DNA of 28,484 nt from SYIM01 sp041182885 (GTDB lineage: Bacteria; Pseudomonadota; Gammaproteobacteria; Burkholderiales; Burkholderiaceae_E), in the NCBI GenBank assembly GCA_049423065.1, contig JBMSQB010000059.1, positions 1 to 28,484 of the forward strand. The letters run 5' to 3'. Of this stretch, positions 1-8,618 are shown piece after piece. The position numbers and the translations under genes are program-made. The notes beneath the pieces were generated by a model. The model was not told the origin of the DNA, made no database searches, and saw only the letters and a program-made list of their open reading frames with translations. Each line of letters opens with the position of its first letter. The first letter of the stretch is position 1.

Positions 1-2017
1 ACAACCCAGGAATCAGCTCGCTCGTGCCGTCGGCCTTCGTGAGGCTCACTTCCCCGATCGTGAGTGTTCCAGCCGCGCCAAACTTGCCGTTCAACGTGGC
101 GAGGATCAGCGCGCCTTCGAGCTTGCCCAACCCCACCCGGGCTCCACCGGGTGCACTTCCCACCGTGAGCGCGGTCTTGCCCTCTTGAAGCGTCACCACA
201 AACGCCTGTTGCGCTGCCGTACCCTCCAGCAGCACCATCGGCTGGCGCGCAATGCCAAACCGGCCGTCGAGGGTATAGCTCACCGACCCACCGGAAAGCG
301 TGAGCCCGACATCGGCGCTCACTGCAAAGAAGTCGTGGTGCTGCTCTCCGCTGTAATCAAAACCGCGCTGGCCGATCGTTGCCTTTGACGCTCGACCCGT
401 CGTGTTGAATCCAACCTCGACGCCCTTGACATTCCCGAACGACAAACTCGACAGCGCGGCGCCTGCCCCATCAGTGACATCGATGTCGTCGGCGCGCAAT
501 ACGCCCGACACCCCATCGGTTTCAATCAGCACGGCGCCCGCAATGCTGGTGACCCGCACCTGAATGTCAGCTGCGGTGCTACCCGTGCTCATCAGCAAAG
601 CCGCATCGCTGATCGCGAGTTCAGTGGCCCCGCTTGAAGCGAGCGGCACGCTGATTGAAAAGTCACCGGTGACCTGCTGACCCGCGAGCGACACCGTCAA
701 GTCGTTGGCGGCCAAGGTGGCGCGCGCGAACCCCGGGGTGGCTGCGAGCGAGAACTGCCCCGCGACATTGAGCCCGCCCAGTTCGAACGCGCCATTGAAA
801 CTGACGGTCTGGGCAGTGACGAAATAATCGGCGTTGAGCAGTTCGCCGATCTGATTTTTCTTGGTGTCCAGGCCTACGGTTTCCGCGAGCCGCAGCCCGG
901 TGCCGATTCCGCTGCCCAGTTCGCGCGCCACCAGTTTGACCTGGCCAGCGGTGGTGGTGTTACCCGTCTGGACAATGTCGAACCAGACGTCATCATGAAG
1001 ACCGAAAAGTCCGGTGCCCCGCTCAAACTGGCCGCTCACGCTGCCATAGGTGAGCACAACGAACTCGTCACCGGCCTTGGGCTTGAAACCATCAAGCAGT
1101 TTCAGATCGATGGTGCCCGCGAGCGTTGCCCGGCCCGACACGTTGACCTGGTCATGGAAACCGGCGCCGGTGCCCGGTGACGTACCGGAAAACTCGAATT
1201 CAACGGTTCCCGCTGCGGTTTGGGTCCAGTCGCCAGACACCGCCTGGACTCCTGGCGAATAACCAGGGCTTGCAATGCCGTCGTTGTAAACCGATCCGTC
1301 GATGAGGCCTGACCCGCCCAGAACCTGTCCGCGCTCGACCCTGAGTTCCGTGCCATGAAAGCCGGCCCGCTCCAGCGCAGCCGCATCGATACGTGGCAGC
1401 GACACCAGGGTGGTGAGCGAGGTCAGATCGAGACGTTCATCGGTTTCTTCGGCGCTGTCCTCAGCCAATCTCGGATTGGCAAGCACCTCCACCGGCAAAC
1501 CGACACCAGGGGCCGACCAGTCTGTAACACCCAGCGGATCGGTGAGCGAGGACGGTAAACGCGGCGCCTGGTCTGCGCGATCGCTTTCCCCGTCTGCAGC
1601 AGACTGCGGCAATGCGCCTTCATCACGTGGGGCAAGGCCCGAATCGATCAGCACGAGGGCGTCAGGGCGGGCGTCGCCCGAGCCCTGGGTAGCAACGTCG
1701 GGAGTGTGACCAGGAACCTGCTCAAGGGACCCGGCCCGAAGCTCGGGATCGATGTTGTTTAAAACGGTGGCCGGCGTTTGGGCGGTTGGAGCCGCCAGCG
1801 GCTCGAGGCTGATGAGCGAGGCTGTGCCGTCTGAGGGCACCGAATCAAAACTGTGAAAACCGGGAGCCGCGGCCTGGCGGTCGCGGTCATCCATGACGAT
1901 CGCGGGAACCACGGCAGCCACCGGATCGGCCGACAACAGCACTCGCGGCTCAAGTGGCTCGACCCGAAAGGCGTCCCGGACCAGCCGCGCCAGAGCAGAC
2001 TTCGACCTTCTTTTCAA
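1..2017 (-). CDS. LEPR-XLL domain giant secreted/surface protein (C-terminus beyond left edge)
   Basis: One minus-strand frame is open from 2017 to the window edge, 672 codons with no stop, so the C-terminus lies outside. An in-frame TAG at 2036-2038 limits the start. The only sensible start is a TTG at 2015-2017, preceded by a weak GGGGG ribosome-binding site. The protein begins with a basic stretch (MKRRSKSALARL) and then LEPRVLLSADP at residues 22-32, the motif that defines the LEPR-XLL family of very long bacterial surface or exported proteins. There is no classical Sec signal peptide. Residues 40-200 are Ala/Pro/Asp/Glu-rich and look like a linker. Residues about 239-345 resemble a beta-helix passenger module with a YNDGIASPGYSPG motif and a following Gly/Thr-rich beta region. 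The remainder is Gly/Ala/Ser/Thr-rich beta repeat. Family knowledge suggests an adhesin or matrix protein, but the function is not shown by the sequence. Confidence 0.85.
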   Translation of the reverse strand, partial: MKRRSKSALARLVRDAFRVEPLEPRVLLSADPVAAVVPAIVMDDRDRQAAAPGFHSFDSVPSDGTASLISLEPLAAPTAQTPATVLNNIDPELRAGSLEQVPGHTPDVATQGSGDARPDALVLIDSGLAPRDEGALPQSAADGESDRADQAPRLPSSLTDPLGVTDWSAPGVGLPVEVLANPRLAEDSAEETDERLDLTSLTTLVSLPRIDAAALERAGFHGTELRVERGQVLGGSGLIDGSVYNDGIASPGYSPGVQAVSGDWTQTAAGTVEFEFSGTSPGTGAGFHDQVNVSGRATLAGTIDLKLLDGFKPKAGDEFVVLTYGSVSGQFERGTGLFGLHDDVWFDIVQTGNTTTAGQVKLVARELGSGIGTGLRLAETVGLDTKKNQIGELLNADYFVTAQTVSFNGAFELGGLNVAGQFSLAATPGFARATLAANDLTVSLAGQQVTGDFSISVPLASSGATELAISDAALLMSTGSTAADIQVRVTSIAGAVLIETDGVSGVLRADDIDVTDGAGAALSSLSFGNVKGVEVGFNTTGRASKATIGQRGFDYSGEQHHDFFAVSADVGLTLSGGSVSYTLDGRFGIARQPMVLLEGTAAQQAFVVTLQEGKTALTVGSAPGGARVGLGKLEGALILATLNGKFGAAGTLTIGEVSLTKADGTSELIPGL

Positions 2018-2038
2018 GCGACCCCCGGAACGACACTA

Positions 2039-2063
2039 GGGGACCGGCCTGCGCCGTGTCCCC
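2039..2063 (-). repeat. inverted repeat in the leader of the LEPR-XLL gene
   Basis: GGGGAC (2039-2044) and GTCCCC (2058-2063) are perfect 6-base arms around a 13-base loop, 22 bases upstream of the proposed TTG start. A second, overlapping pairing is possible between CGACAC (2031-2036) and GTGTC (2056-2060 region). It may be an RNA hairpin affecting translation or a protein-binding site. The rest of the 231-base gap (2018-2248) holds no gene. It contains a TTGACG -35-like box on the minus strand near 2140, but no -10 box at proper spacing. Confidence 0.35.
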
Positions 2064-2248
2064 TTATCCTGAAACAAGCCCCGCGCTCAAGGCGCAAAGC
2101 CCCCCTGTTTTTCCTCCCGGAGTGTAGAAGAAACCGCCTCGTCAAGGCTGATGATTACTGACCGGGTTGAAACAGTTCCGGCGATTTTCGGATCAATCCC
2201 GCTCAGGCTGGACAAGACAGCGCAAATACGACCCCGCGGGGCGTGCGC

Positions 2249-4168
2249 TCAAAAGGCGGCCGAAGGCAGTTCAAGCCAGAAGCGATTGCCTTCTGCGCTA
2301 GCGGGGGCGAGCCCGGCATCCCCGCCATGCGCCCGGGCAATCCGCCGAACAATGAAGAGTCCAAGCCCTGCGCCGGGTCCGACAACCGCCCTGGACCCGC
2401 GCACGTAGGGCGCGAAAAGCGCTGCCGCCTCGGTTTCCGGGATCGGCGGGCCGCGGTCGACAACCCCAATCCGCCACCCGCGCTCAACAGCGCTGATTTC
2501 AACCCGGACGGGCCCAGCCACAGGACCATAGGTCAACGCATTCCCGACCAGATTTTCGAGCGCAACCCGCAGGAGACTCCCATCAGCTTTGACCAGCGCC
2601 GCCCCTGCCGGCGGCGGCAGGACCTGAACCGTGCTCCCCGGGCGATCGCTCATGGCCACATCGCGCACCTGGCCGGCCAACATCACCAGGTCAACATCCC
2701 GGACATTGACTGGCTGCCAGTCGCTGCGCACCCGCTCGCTCGCCAACATGCGATCGAAGAGCTCCCGCAAACGCCCGACCGACCGCTCGATCTTGCCATG
2801 CCGCACTTCCCGGGCCGCGCTGTCAAGCGACGGTACGTCGCGAAGCAGTCGCGCACTCGCCTCGATGGTTGCCAGTGGCGTACGCAATTCATGTGACAGC
2901 ATCGCTAAAAAGTCACGCTCAGACTGCCGCGCAGCCCGCTCGCCCGCCAGTTCCGCCTCCAGCGACTCGCGCTGCGAAAGCGCCCTGGCAGAACGGGTTG
3001 CAATACCAAAGGCCAGAACACTGAGGTAGGCGATCGACATCGTCTCGTGCAGCCCCTCGGTCCACCATGCGCTTGGCAGTACGCCCAGATTACGCAGCAC
3101 CCGAACGAGCGACATGCCGGCATAGCTGCCGACCCCCGCCAGAAAATAGCCCGCCGCCTCGCTGCCTCCCCGCCATTGACGCCACAACGCGGCCAACACG
3201 ATCGGTGCAACAACCAGGATCACAAACTGCAATTTGAGGATCGTTTCGGAAAAGTACCCTGCCAGGATGGACAGGCTCGCTGGAACGCAGATGAGCCACC
3301 CCAACCCCACACCCCAGCGAAAAAGCTGCCGCGCCCGCAGTTCAGGTCCCGCCAGGCGCACAACAAAATCGCACACGGCGGCCACCGTCAACACCAGCAG
3401 CACGCCATGAAGCTTGTCGGCCATCCCGGGGATTGATCGAAGCCCCATCCAGCCCGGGATTCCCAGCAAGAACAGGAGCGACAAACCGCTCACCAACACA
3501 AAAACCGAAAACAGCAGCCAGACCTTCTCGCGAAGCGCCAGGGCCACCACGATTCCTGCCAGTACAGCAAACAGATGCGTGCCAGCGATCAACCCTCCCT
3601 GAAACAACTGCCGGTGCTCGAACCAGAGCATGGACTGATCATCGCGAATCGCGATCCGCGTTGCGACCGCATTACGTGCCTCAATTCGGACAAGGATCCG
3701 GTTTTCTCCGGGTTCGAGGCGGAGCGGGACAGTGGGTAGCAAAGTCGGCGCAGCCGCATCGGAAACAGCCATGTCCTCGCCGGCGGACAGCACGCTCACG
3801 CTGCCATTGGATCGCTGCTGGTAAACATTCACACGGTCCAGGAGAGGGTTGGACAGCACCAGCCACCAGTTCTCGGCAACGGCCACCGGCCTGTCGAGTG
3901 TGAACCGTGCCCAAATCACATGGCGGGGAAACCCTTCAGACAATCCATTGGAGCGAATTGGCCCCGACAGCGCATCCCAGCGGCTGAAGAGTGATGCCGC
4001 CGACGCCGATTCGTCCACGGCCTCCAGCAATTGAACCGTGGGCGCAAGATTGGTCTGATTTCCCAATTTCGTCACGGGCGCCGACCGCGCATCGTCGCAA
4101 GCGAAAACAAACGAAACGACCAGCGCAAACGCAAACAACGATCGCAAAATAAACGCCTGACAGTTCAT
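2249..4168 (-). CDS. 7TMR-DISM-type membrane sensor histidine kinase
   Basis: The gene encodes a 639-residue two-component sensor kinase. From the start at 4168 the protein has a hydrophobic signal sequence (MNCQAFILRSLFAFALVV), then a periplasmic beta-sandwich domain to about residue 200 that fits the 7TMR-DISMED2 family (VIWARFTLDRP, a paired WW, LEPGENRILVRIEA). About seven membrane helices follow (roughly 210-390), then a short coiled coil. The HisKA dimerisation domain carries SHELRTPL with phospho-His about 426. The ATPase domain has the N box ENLVGN (about 538-543), VVDRG, and a GAGLGLFIV G2 box. The frame stays open upstream to 4381, but that would run antisense through the first 60 bases of the response regulator, and the signal peptide supports 4168. 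It is divergent from the regulator at 4321 (152-base gap), its likely partner. The ligand is unknown; DISM domains are often proposed to bind carbohydrates. Confidence 0.88.
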   Translation of the reverse strand: MNCQAFILRSLFAFALVVSFVFACDDARSAPVTKLGNQTNLAPTVQLLEAVDESASAASLFSRWDALSGPIRSNGLSEGFPRHVIWARFTLDRPVAVAENWWLVLSNPLLDRVNVYQQRSNGSVSVLSAGEDMAVSDAAAPTLLPTVPLRLEPGENRILVRIEARNAVATRIAIRDDQSMLWFEHRQLFQGGLIAGTHLFAVLAGIVVALALREKVWLLFSVFVLVSGLSLLFLLGIPGWMGLRSIPGMADKLHGVLLVLTVAAVCDFVVRLAGPELRARQLFRWGVGLGWLICVPASLSILAGYFSETILKLQFVILVVAPIVLAALWRQWRGGSEAAGYFLAGVGSYAGMSLVRVLRNLGVLPSAWWTEGLHETMSIAYLSVLAFGIATRSARALSQRESLEAELAGERAARQSERDFLAMLSHELRTPLATIEASARLLRDVPSLDSAAREVRHGKIERSVGRLRELFDRMLASERVRSDWQPVNVRDVDLVMLAGQVRDVAMSDRPGSTVQVLPPPAGAALVKADGSLLRVALENLVGNALTYGPVAGPVRVEISAVERGWRIGVVDRGPPIPETEAAALFAPYVRGSRAVVGPGAGLGLFIVRRIARAHGGDAGLAPASAEGNRFWLELPSAAF

Positions 4169-4238
4169 GGGCCTGGCTTGCGTGAGAAAAAGAACAATCC
4201 AATACCGAACGCGACGCCTCATCGCGGGAGCGTAACAC

Positions 4239-4247
4239 TGCGATAAT
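4239..4247 (+). promoter_or_regulatory. candidate extended -10 promoter for the response regulator
   Basis: TG-C-GATAAT is an extended -10 element with 5 of 6 matches to TATAAT. It lies 73 bases upstream of the response-regulator ATG, in the divergent intergenic region. No -35 box is recognisable at 17 bases, which extended -10 promoters can tolerate. No convincing promoter for the kinase was seen on the opposite strand. Confidence 0.35.
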
Positions 4248-4320
4248 CCCAATGCTCGCATGAAGGCGAGCAGGATCAACGCATTCCGCTCTCCTGCGCT
4301 CACACCAATTCGACGCACCC

Positions 4321-4995
4321 ATGGCACCCGACATTCTCCTGATTGAAGACGACCCCGACCTTCGTGAAGAGGTCGCAACATTTCTCCGATATTCCAATTT
4401 TGAGGTGCGGGAATGCGCGGGGGTGGCTCAAGCCGCGAGCGCTATTCGGGAGCGCCGACCGGATGCGGCGCTGATCGATGTCCTGCTCCCCGATGGTTCG
4501 GGCCTGGCTCTCCTGCCCATCCTTCGCACCGAAGCGCCGCAGTGCGTCAACCTCATGCTGTCAGCGCGGTTTGAACTGCAGTTGAAGCTTGACGCCTACC
4601 GGCAGGGCGCAGACAACTACCTCGTCAAACCGATCGACCCGCGCGAACTGGTGGCACTCCTCAACGCGGTGATCGCACGCGTGCCCACGGGATCGAAGGG
4701 CGCCTGGATCATCGAAAGCGACTCGCCCACCCTGCGGGGCCCCAACGGCCTGACCCAAACCCTGAGCCTTCAAGAGATCACCATTCTCAAAGTGCTTGCG
4801 CTCGCCCCGGATCGGTTCGCAACGCGCCGCTCGCTGGTTGAAGCGCTGGGCCATGACTATCTCGCCTATGACGAACAGCGGCTTGAGGCCATGATCAGCC
4901 GATTGCGCAAAAAGATCGCCCCGCTCGGAGACAACCCCATCAAGGCGGCGCACGGTCGGGGCTACGTGTTCAACCAGACGATCAAGGTGGCCTGA
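4321..4995 (+). CDS. OmpR/PhoB-type response regulator
   Basis: This 224-residue protein has an N-terminal receiver domain and a C-terminal winged-helix DNA-binding domain. Receiver landmarks are the acidic pair D10/D11, phospho-acceptor D53 (in ALIDVLLPDGSG), switch residue S81 and K103 (in LVKPID). All catalytic positions are kept, so it should be phosphorylatable. The effector half, about residues 125-224, contains LEAMISRLRKKI, the recognition-helix region of this family, and ends in HGRGYVF, the usual wing hairpin. It is divergent from the 7TMR-DISM kinase and most likely its partner. There is no clear Shine-Dalgarno sequence before the ATG, but the next in-frame ATG would remove most of the receiver. 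It converges with the Nudix gene across only 16 bases. The target genes are unknown; the LEPR-XLL gene nearby is a candidate. Confidence 0.9.
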   Translation: MAPDILLIEDDPDLREEVATFLRYSNFEVRECAGVAQAASAIRERRPDAALIDVLLPDGSGLALLPILRTEAPQCVNLMLSARFELQLKLDAYRQGADNYLVKPIDPRELVALLNAVIARVPTGSKGAWIIESDSPTLRGPNGLTQTLSLQEITILKVLALAPDRFATRRSLVEALGHDYLAYDEQRLEAMISRLRKKIAPLGDNPIKAAHGRGYVFNQTIKVA

Positions 4996-5011
4996 CAGGC
5001 CGCGTCTGCCC

Positions 5012-5602
5012 TCAGTCGCGCTGAAATGCAGGCCAGGTCCAAAGGCCAGTTCGCAGGCGGTCCAGCCAGAGCGCCACGATCTGGGTCTTGACGTCGGTGA
5101 GTTGGCCCGACAGCACTGCCTCCAGCATCCAGTCGATCGTGACTGGCTCGGTTTCCAGGAATTCGCCGTGATCGAGTTGCCGGCCGCGAAATTCGAGCCC
5201 CCGGCACAGATAGATTTCCAATACCTCGTCGGCAAACCCGATGGCGGGATGAAGGCGAGTCAGAAACGCCCACTCGGCTGCGACGTAGCCGGTTTCCTCG
5301 AGCAGTTCCCGCTTTGCGGTCTGAAGAAAATTCTCACCCGGATCACGCTTGCCAGCGGGCACCTCGACAAAGACCTGCCCAACCGGGTAGCGATACTGGC
5401 GCTCGATCAACACCCGACCATCGTCGAGTAGCGGCACCATGACCGCTGCCCCCGGGTGAACGATGTATTCGCGAGTCGACTGCGATCCGTCGGGCAAGCG
5501 AACCTGATCGCGCTTCACCTCAAGAAAATTGCCGCGATAGACCGTTTCAGAGCCGAGCGCAAGTTCGGCCAGGCGTTCATGTGCGCCGTCAGCGACAGAC
5601 AT
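5012..5602 (-). CDS. Nudix hydrolase, probable ADP-ribose/ADP-sugar pyrophosphatase
   Basis: This is a 196-residue Nudix enzyme. A complete Nudix box (G-x5-E-x7-REUxEExGU) lies at residues 84-106, with the metal-binding REL-LEETG core. Downstream, HPAIGFADE sits where ADP-ribose pyrophosphatases carry their substrate-recognition loop, and the ETVYRGNFLEV N-terminus is also typical of that group. The expected reaction is hydrolysis of ADP-ribose or ADP-sugars to AMP and a sugar phosphate in the cytoplasm. The frame is open back to 5668, overlapping the end of nuoN. The ATG at 5602 leaves 25 bases after nuoN and matches family length, so I chose it, though no strong Shine-Dalgarno sequence precedes it. 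Its place directly after nuoN suggests co-transcription with the complex I operon; a link to NAD(H) turnover is inference only. Confidence 0.85.
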   Translation of the reverse strand: MSVADGAHERLAELALGSETVYRGNFLEVKRDQVRLPDGSQSTREYIVHPGAAVMVPLLDDGRVLIERQYRYPVGQVFVEVPAGKRDPGENFLQTAKRELLEETGYVAAEWAFLTRLHPAIGFADEVLEIYLCRGLEFRGRQLDHGEFLETEPVTIDWMLEAVLSGQLTDVKTQIVALWLDRLRTGLWTWPAFQRD

Positions 5603-5627
5603 CAGGCGAGGTGGCAGAAGCCCCGGC

Positions 5628-7100
5628 TCAGGAGCCGAGCGCCTGCCGGACCGCATCCAGGCAGGCACCGATCAACGGCCCGGGGAGCAATCCGAGGAGC
5701 AACACCAGCGCGCCGTTCACGGCCAGCACCAGCGCTGCGGAGGTGGAAGGCGCAACCGGCACCGCATCGGCGGGCGCGTCAAAGTACATGAGTTTCACCA
5801 CCCGGAGGTAGTAGAACGCAGCCACCAGCGACAGCATGACCGCGAACACCGCAAGCCAGGTCATGCCGGCTGACACCACAGAGCCAATGATGATGAACTT
5901 GGCGTAGAAACCCACCATCGGCGGAATGCCGGCGAGCGAAAACATGAGCAGCAACATGACCAGCGCGATCCAGGGACTGCGCTGGTTCAGGCCCCGCAGA
6001 TCATCAAGCGTTTCGGCTTCAAAACCCGCGCGAGACAGCAGCATGATCACGCCGAACGTGCCCACGGTTGTGAACACATAGGTGACGATATAGAAGAGCG
6101 ACGATCCCCAGGCGTCAGCTGCCCCGGCAGCATCGCCGTCCACCACGCCAGAGAGCATGCCCAGAAGCACAAAACCCACCTGAGAAATGGTGGAGTAGGC
6201 GAGCATGCGCTTCAGATTCTGCTGCGCGATAGCCGCCACATTACCCACCACCAGCGACGCAACCGCGAGCACCAGCAACATGGGCTGCCAGTCTGCCCAG
6301 GCACCCAGCATGCCTTCGGCCAGCAGGCGAAAGGCAATGGCAAAGCCGGCGAGCTTGGGCGCTCCGGCAATGAGCAGCGTCATGGCAGTAGGCGTGCCCT
6401 GATACACATCGGGAATCCACATGTGGAAGGGCACGGCGCCGAACTTGAATGCAAGCCCCGCCACGATGAACACCAGGCCCAGCGCAAACACCCAGGTATC
6501 GACTTCACCGCTCACCAGACGCCCGGCAATTTCATCAATGGCAAGCGTTCCTGCGCCACCGTAGATCATGGACATGCCATAGAGCAGGAAACCGGACGCC
6601 AGCGCGCCCAGTACAAAATACTTGATCGCGGCTTCGCTGCTGAGGCCTGAATCACGCCGCAAGGCCGCAAGCGCATAGAGCGAGAGCGACATCAGCTCGA
6701 GCCCGAGGTAGACCACCAGCAAGTGGTTGGCCGAAATCATGACGAACTGACCGAGGAGCGACAGCAGCGCGAGGCTTTGAAACTCGCCGCGCGCCACCTC
6801 GCGGTCATCGCAGTAGCGCGACGACAGCACCAGCGAGGCGCCCACCGCGACCACCGCGCAGAGCTTGAGCAGCCGCGACAGGGAGTCGGCAATCACCATG
6901 CCGCCAAACGCTGTTTCGGTGGTGGTGGAAGATTGCGGAATGAGCGCAAGCAAAGCGAGCGCCAGCACCAGCAGTGCACGGGTGGTGCCACCAAACCGGC
7001 GCCGGGCATTTCCCGCGTCGGACAACAGCAGCACGCAGATGCCAATCAGCAGCAGGATCTCTGGCAGCAGAAGCATCAGATTGAACGATTGCTCAGTCAT
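5628..7100 (-). CDS. nuoN: NADH:quinone oxidoreductase subunit N
   Basis: NuoN is one of three antiporter-like proton-pumping subunits of the membrane arm of complex I. The 490-residue product is almost entirely hydrophobic (about 14 helices) and of normal length. Family landmarks are GLELMSLSLYALAAL (the helix-5 glutamate), AIKYFVLGALASG, and MWIPDVYQGTPTAMTLL followed by APKLAGFAI with the central lysine. The later block LKRMLAYSTISQVGF is also intact. The gene starts 6 bases after the nuoM stop codon, which suggests translational coupling, and it is the last nuo gene of the operon. It is followed by a Nudix gene rather than by another nuo gene. Confidence 0.98.
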   Translation of the reverse strand: MTEQSFNLMLLLPEILLLIGICVLLLSDAGNARRRFGGTTRALLVLALALLALIPQSSTTTETAFGGMVIADSLSRLLKLCAVVAVGASLVLSSRYCDDREVARGEFQSLALLSLLGQFVMISANHLLVVYLGLELMSLSLYALAALRRDSGLSSEAAIKYFVLGALASGFLLYGMSMIYGGAGTLAIDEIAGRLVSGEVDTWVFALGLVFIVAGLAFKFGAVPFHMWIPDVYQGTPTAMTLLIAGAPKLAGFAIAFRLLAEGMLGAWADWQPMLLVLAVASLVVGNVAAIAQQNLKRMLAYSTISQVGFVLLGMLSGVVDGDAAGAADAWGSSLFYIVTYVFTTVGTFGVIMLLSRAGFEAETLDDLRGLNQRSPWIALVMLLLMFSLAGIPPMVGFYAKFIIIGSVVSAGMTWLAVFAVMLSLVAAFYYLRVVKLMYFDAPADAVPVAPSTSAALVLAVNGALVLLLGLLPGPLIGACLDAVRQALGS

Positions 7101-7106
7101 GTCGAC

Positions 7107-8588
7107 TCACCTGACCTTCGAAGCTGCCACATGTCGCAGCAGCGCATCGACCGACGCATCGGTCATATCCGTGACAGGCTTCGGGTACAGACCCATGACC
7201 AGCACCATGACCGCCATGACCACGAGCATCCAGAACTCGCGTCGTGACAGGTCGCCCAGACCCGCGACGCTGTCGTTGGCGACCGCGCCGAAGATCACGC
7301 GCTTGTACATCCAGAGCGAGTAGGCGGCGCCGAAGATGAGGGTGGTCGCGGCCAGTGCAGCCACCCAGAAATTGAACTGCACGGCACCCAGAATGACGAA
7401 GAACTCACCGACAAACCCGGAGGTGGCAGGCAATCCGGCATTGGCCATCGCAAACAGCATGAACAACGCAGCGAACTTCGGCATGGTGTTGGCCACCCCG
7501 CCGTAATCGGCGATATTGCGCGAATGCATCCGGTCATAGAGCACACCGATGCAGAGGAACATGGCGCCCGACACAAACCCGTGCGAGATCATCTGAACGA
7601 TCGCGCCCTGAACACCCATCTGGTTGAAGATGAAAAAACCCAGCGTGACAAAACCCATGTGGGCGATGGACGAATACGCCACCAGCTTTTTCATGTCGGT
7701 CTGAACAAGCGCCACCAGGCCGATGTACACCACCGCGATGAGCGACAGGGTGATCATGAATCCGGCGAGTTCCTGGCTTGCATCCGGGGCAATGGGCAGC
7801 GAAAAGCGCAGGAACCCATAGGCGCCCAATTTCAGCATGATGGCGGCCAGCACCACCGAGCCGCCGGTGGGAGCCTCGACGTGAGCGTCGGGCAGCCAGG
7901 TATGCACCGGCCACATGGGCACCTTCACCGCGAAGGCCACCAGGAAGGCAACAAAGATCAGCGTCTGCTCCTTCATGGAGAGCGGGAGCATGTGCCACTC
8001 GATGATCGAAAACGAGCCTGACATGAGGTAGAGATAAACGAGCGCCACCAGCGTGAGCAGTGAACCCAGAAGCGTATAGAGGAAGAACTTGAACGCCGCG
8101 TACACCCGGTTGGCGCCGCCCCACACACCGATGATGATGTACATCGGGATGAGCGTGGCTTCGAAGAACACATAGAACAGCAGGCCGTCGAGGGCGCTGA
8201 ACACCCCGATCATGAGCCCGGAGAGAATCAGGAATGCGGCCATGTACTGGTGCACACGCGACTCGATCACCTCCCAGCCGGCGACCACGACAATGATGGT
8301 GATGAATGCGGTGAGCAACACAAACCAGACCGACAATCCATCGACACCAAGCAGATAACTGGCCCCCAGCAATTCGATCCAGGGCAGCTGTTCAACAAAC
8401 TGCAGGTCTGCCGTTCCGCGCTCGAACCCGGTGAAGAGGGGGATGGTGACGAGGAACCCGAGGACGGCACCGACCAGGGCAATCACCCGGACAGTGGGGG
8501 CGTTCCGGTCATTGCCGAAGGCGAGCAGGAACGCGCCGAAGGCGATCGGCACCCAGATCGCAGCGCTGAGAACGGGGATGGCATTCAT
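7107..8588 (-). CDS. nuoM: NADH:quinone oxidoreductase subunit M
   Basis: NuoM is an antiporter-like proton channel in the middle of the complex I membrane arm. The 493-residue product has the expected length and about 14 membrane helices. The conserved helix-5 glutamate is E143 (in FFEATLIPMY), and a central lysine is K222 (in AFAVKVPMWPVHTWLPDAHVEAP without the flanks), both essential for pumping in the family. The MKKLVAYSSIAHMGF block, typical of the discontinuous helix 12 region, is present. It begins 30 bases after the nuoL stop codon and ends 6 bases before nuoN. Nothing unusual was seen. Confidence 0.98.
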   Translation of the reverse strand: MNAIPVLSAAIWVPIAFGAFLLAFGNDRNAPTVRVIALVGAVLGFLVTIPLFTGFERGTADLQFVEQLPWIELLGASYLLGVDGLSVWFVLLTAFITIIVVVAGWEVIESRVHQYMAAFLILSGLMIGVFSALDGLLFYVFFEATLIPMYIIIGVWGGANRVYAAFKFFLYTLLGSLLTLVALVYLYLMSGSFSIIEWHMLPLSMKEQTLIFVAFLVAFAVKVPMWPVHTWLPDAHVEAPTGGSVVLAAIMLKLGAYGFLRFSLPIAPDASQELAGFMITLSLIAVVYIGLVALVQTDMKKLVAYSSIAHMGFVTLGFFIFNQMGVQGAIVQMISHGFVSGAMFLCIGVLYDRMHSRNIADYGGVANTMPKFAALFMLFAMANAGLPATSGFVGEFFVILGAVQFNFWVAALAATTLIFGAAYSLWMYKRVIFGAVANDSVAGLGDLSRREFWMLVVMAVMVLVMGLYPKPVTDMTDASVDALLRHVAASKVR

Positions 8589-8618
8589 GGTGTCAGAGGG
8601 GCTCGTTCCGCGGGGTGC

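Noticed and set aside
2243..2896. 217-codon plus-strand frame opposite the histidine kinase
   Set aside because: It is antisense to the kinase catalytic domain and has no homologous features.
2249..4381. 710-residue version of the histidine kinase starting at 4381
   Set aside because: It overlaps the first 60 bases of the response regulator in antisense and places a non-signal sequence before the true signal peptide at 4168.
4986..5001. GGCCT-GAC-AGGCC hairpin at the response-regulator stop codon
   Set aside because: The 5-base stem has no T-run and lies over the stop codon; too weak to call a terminator.
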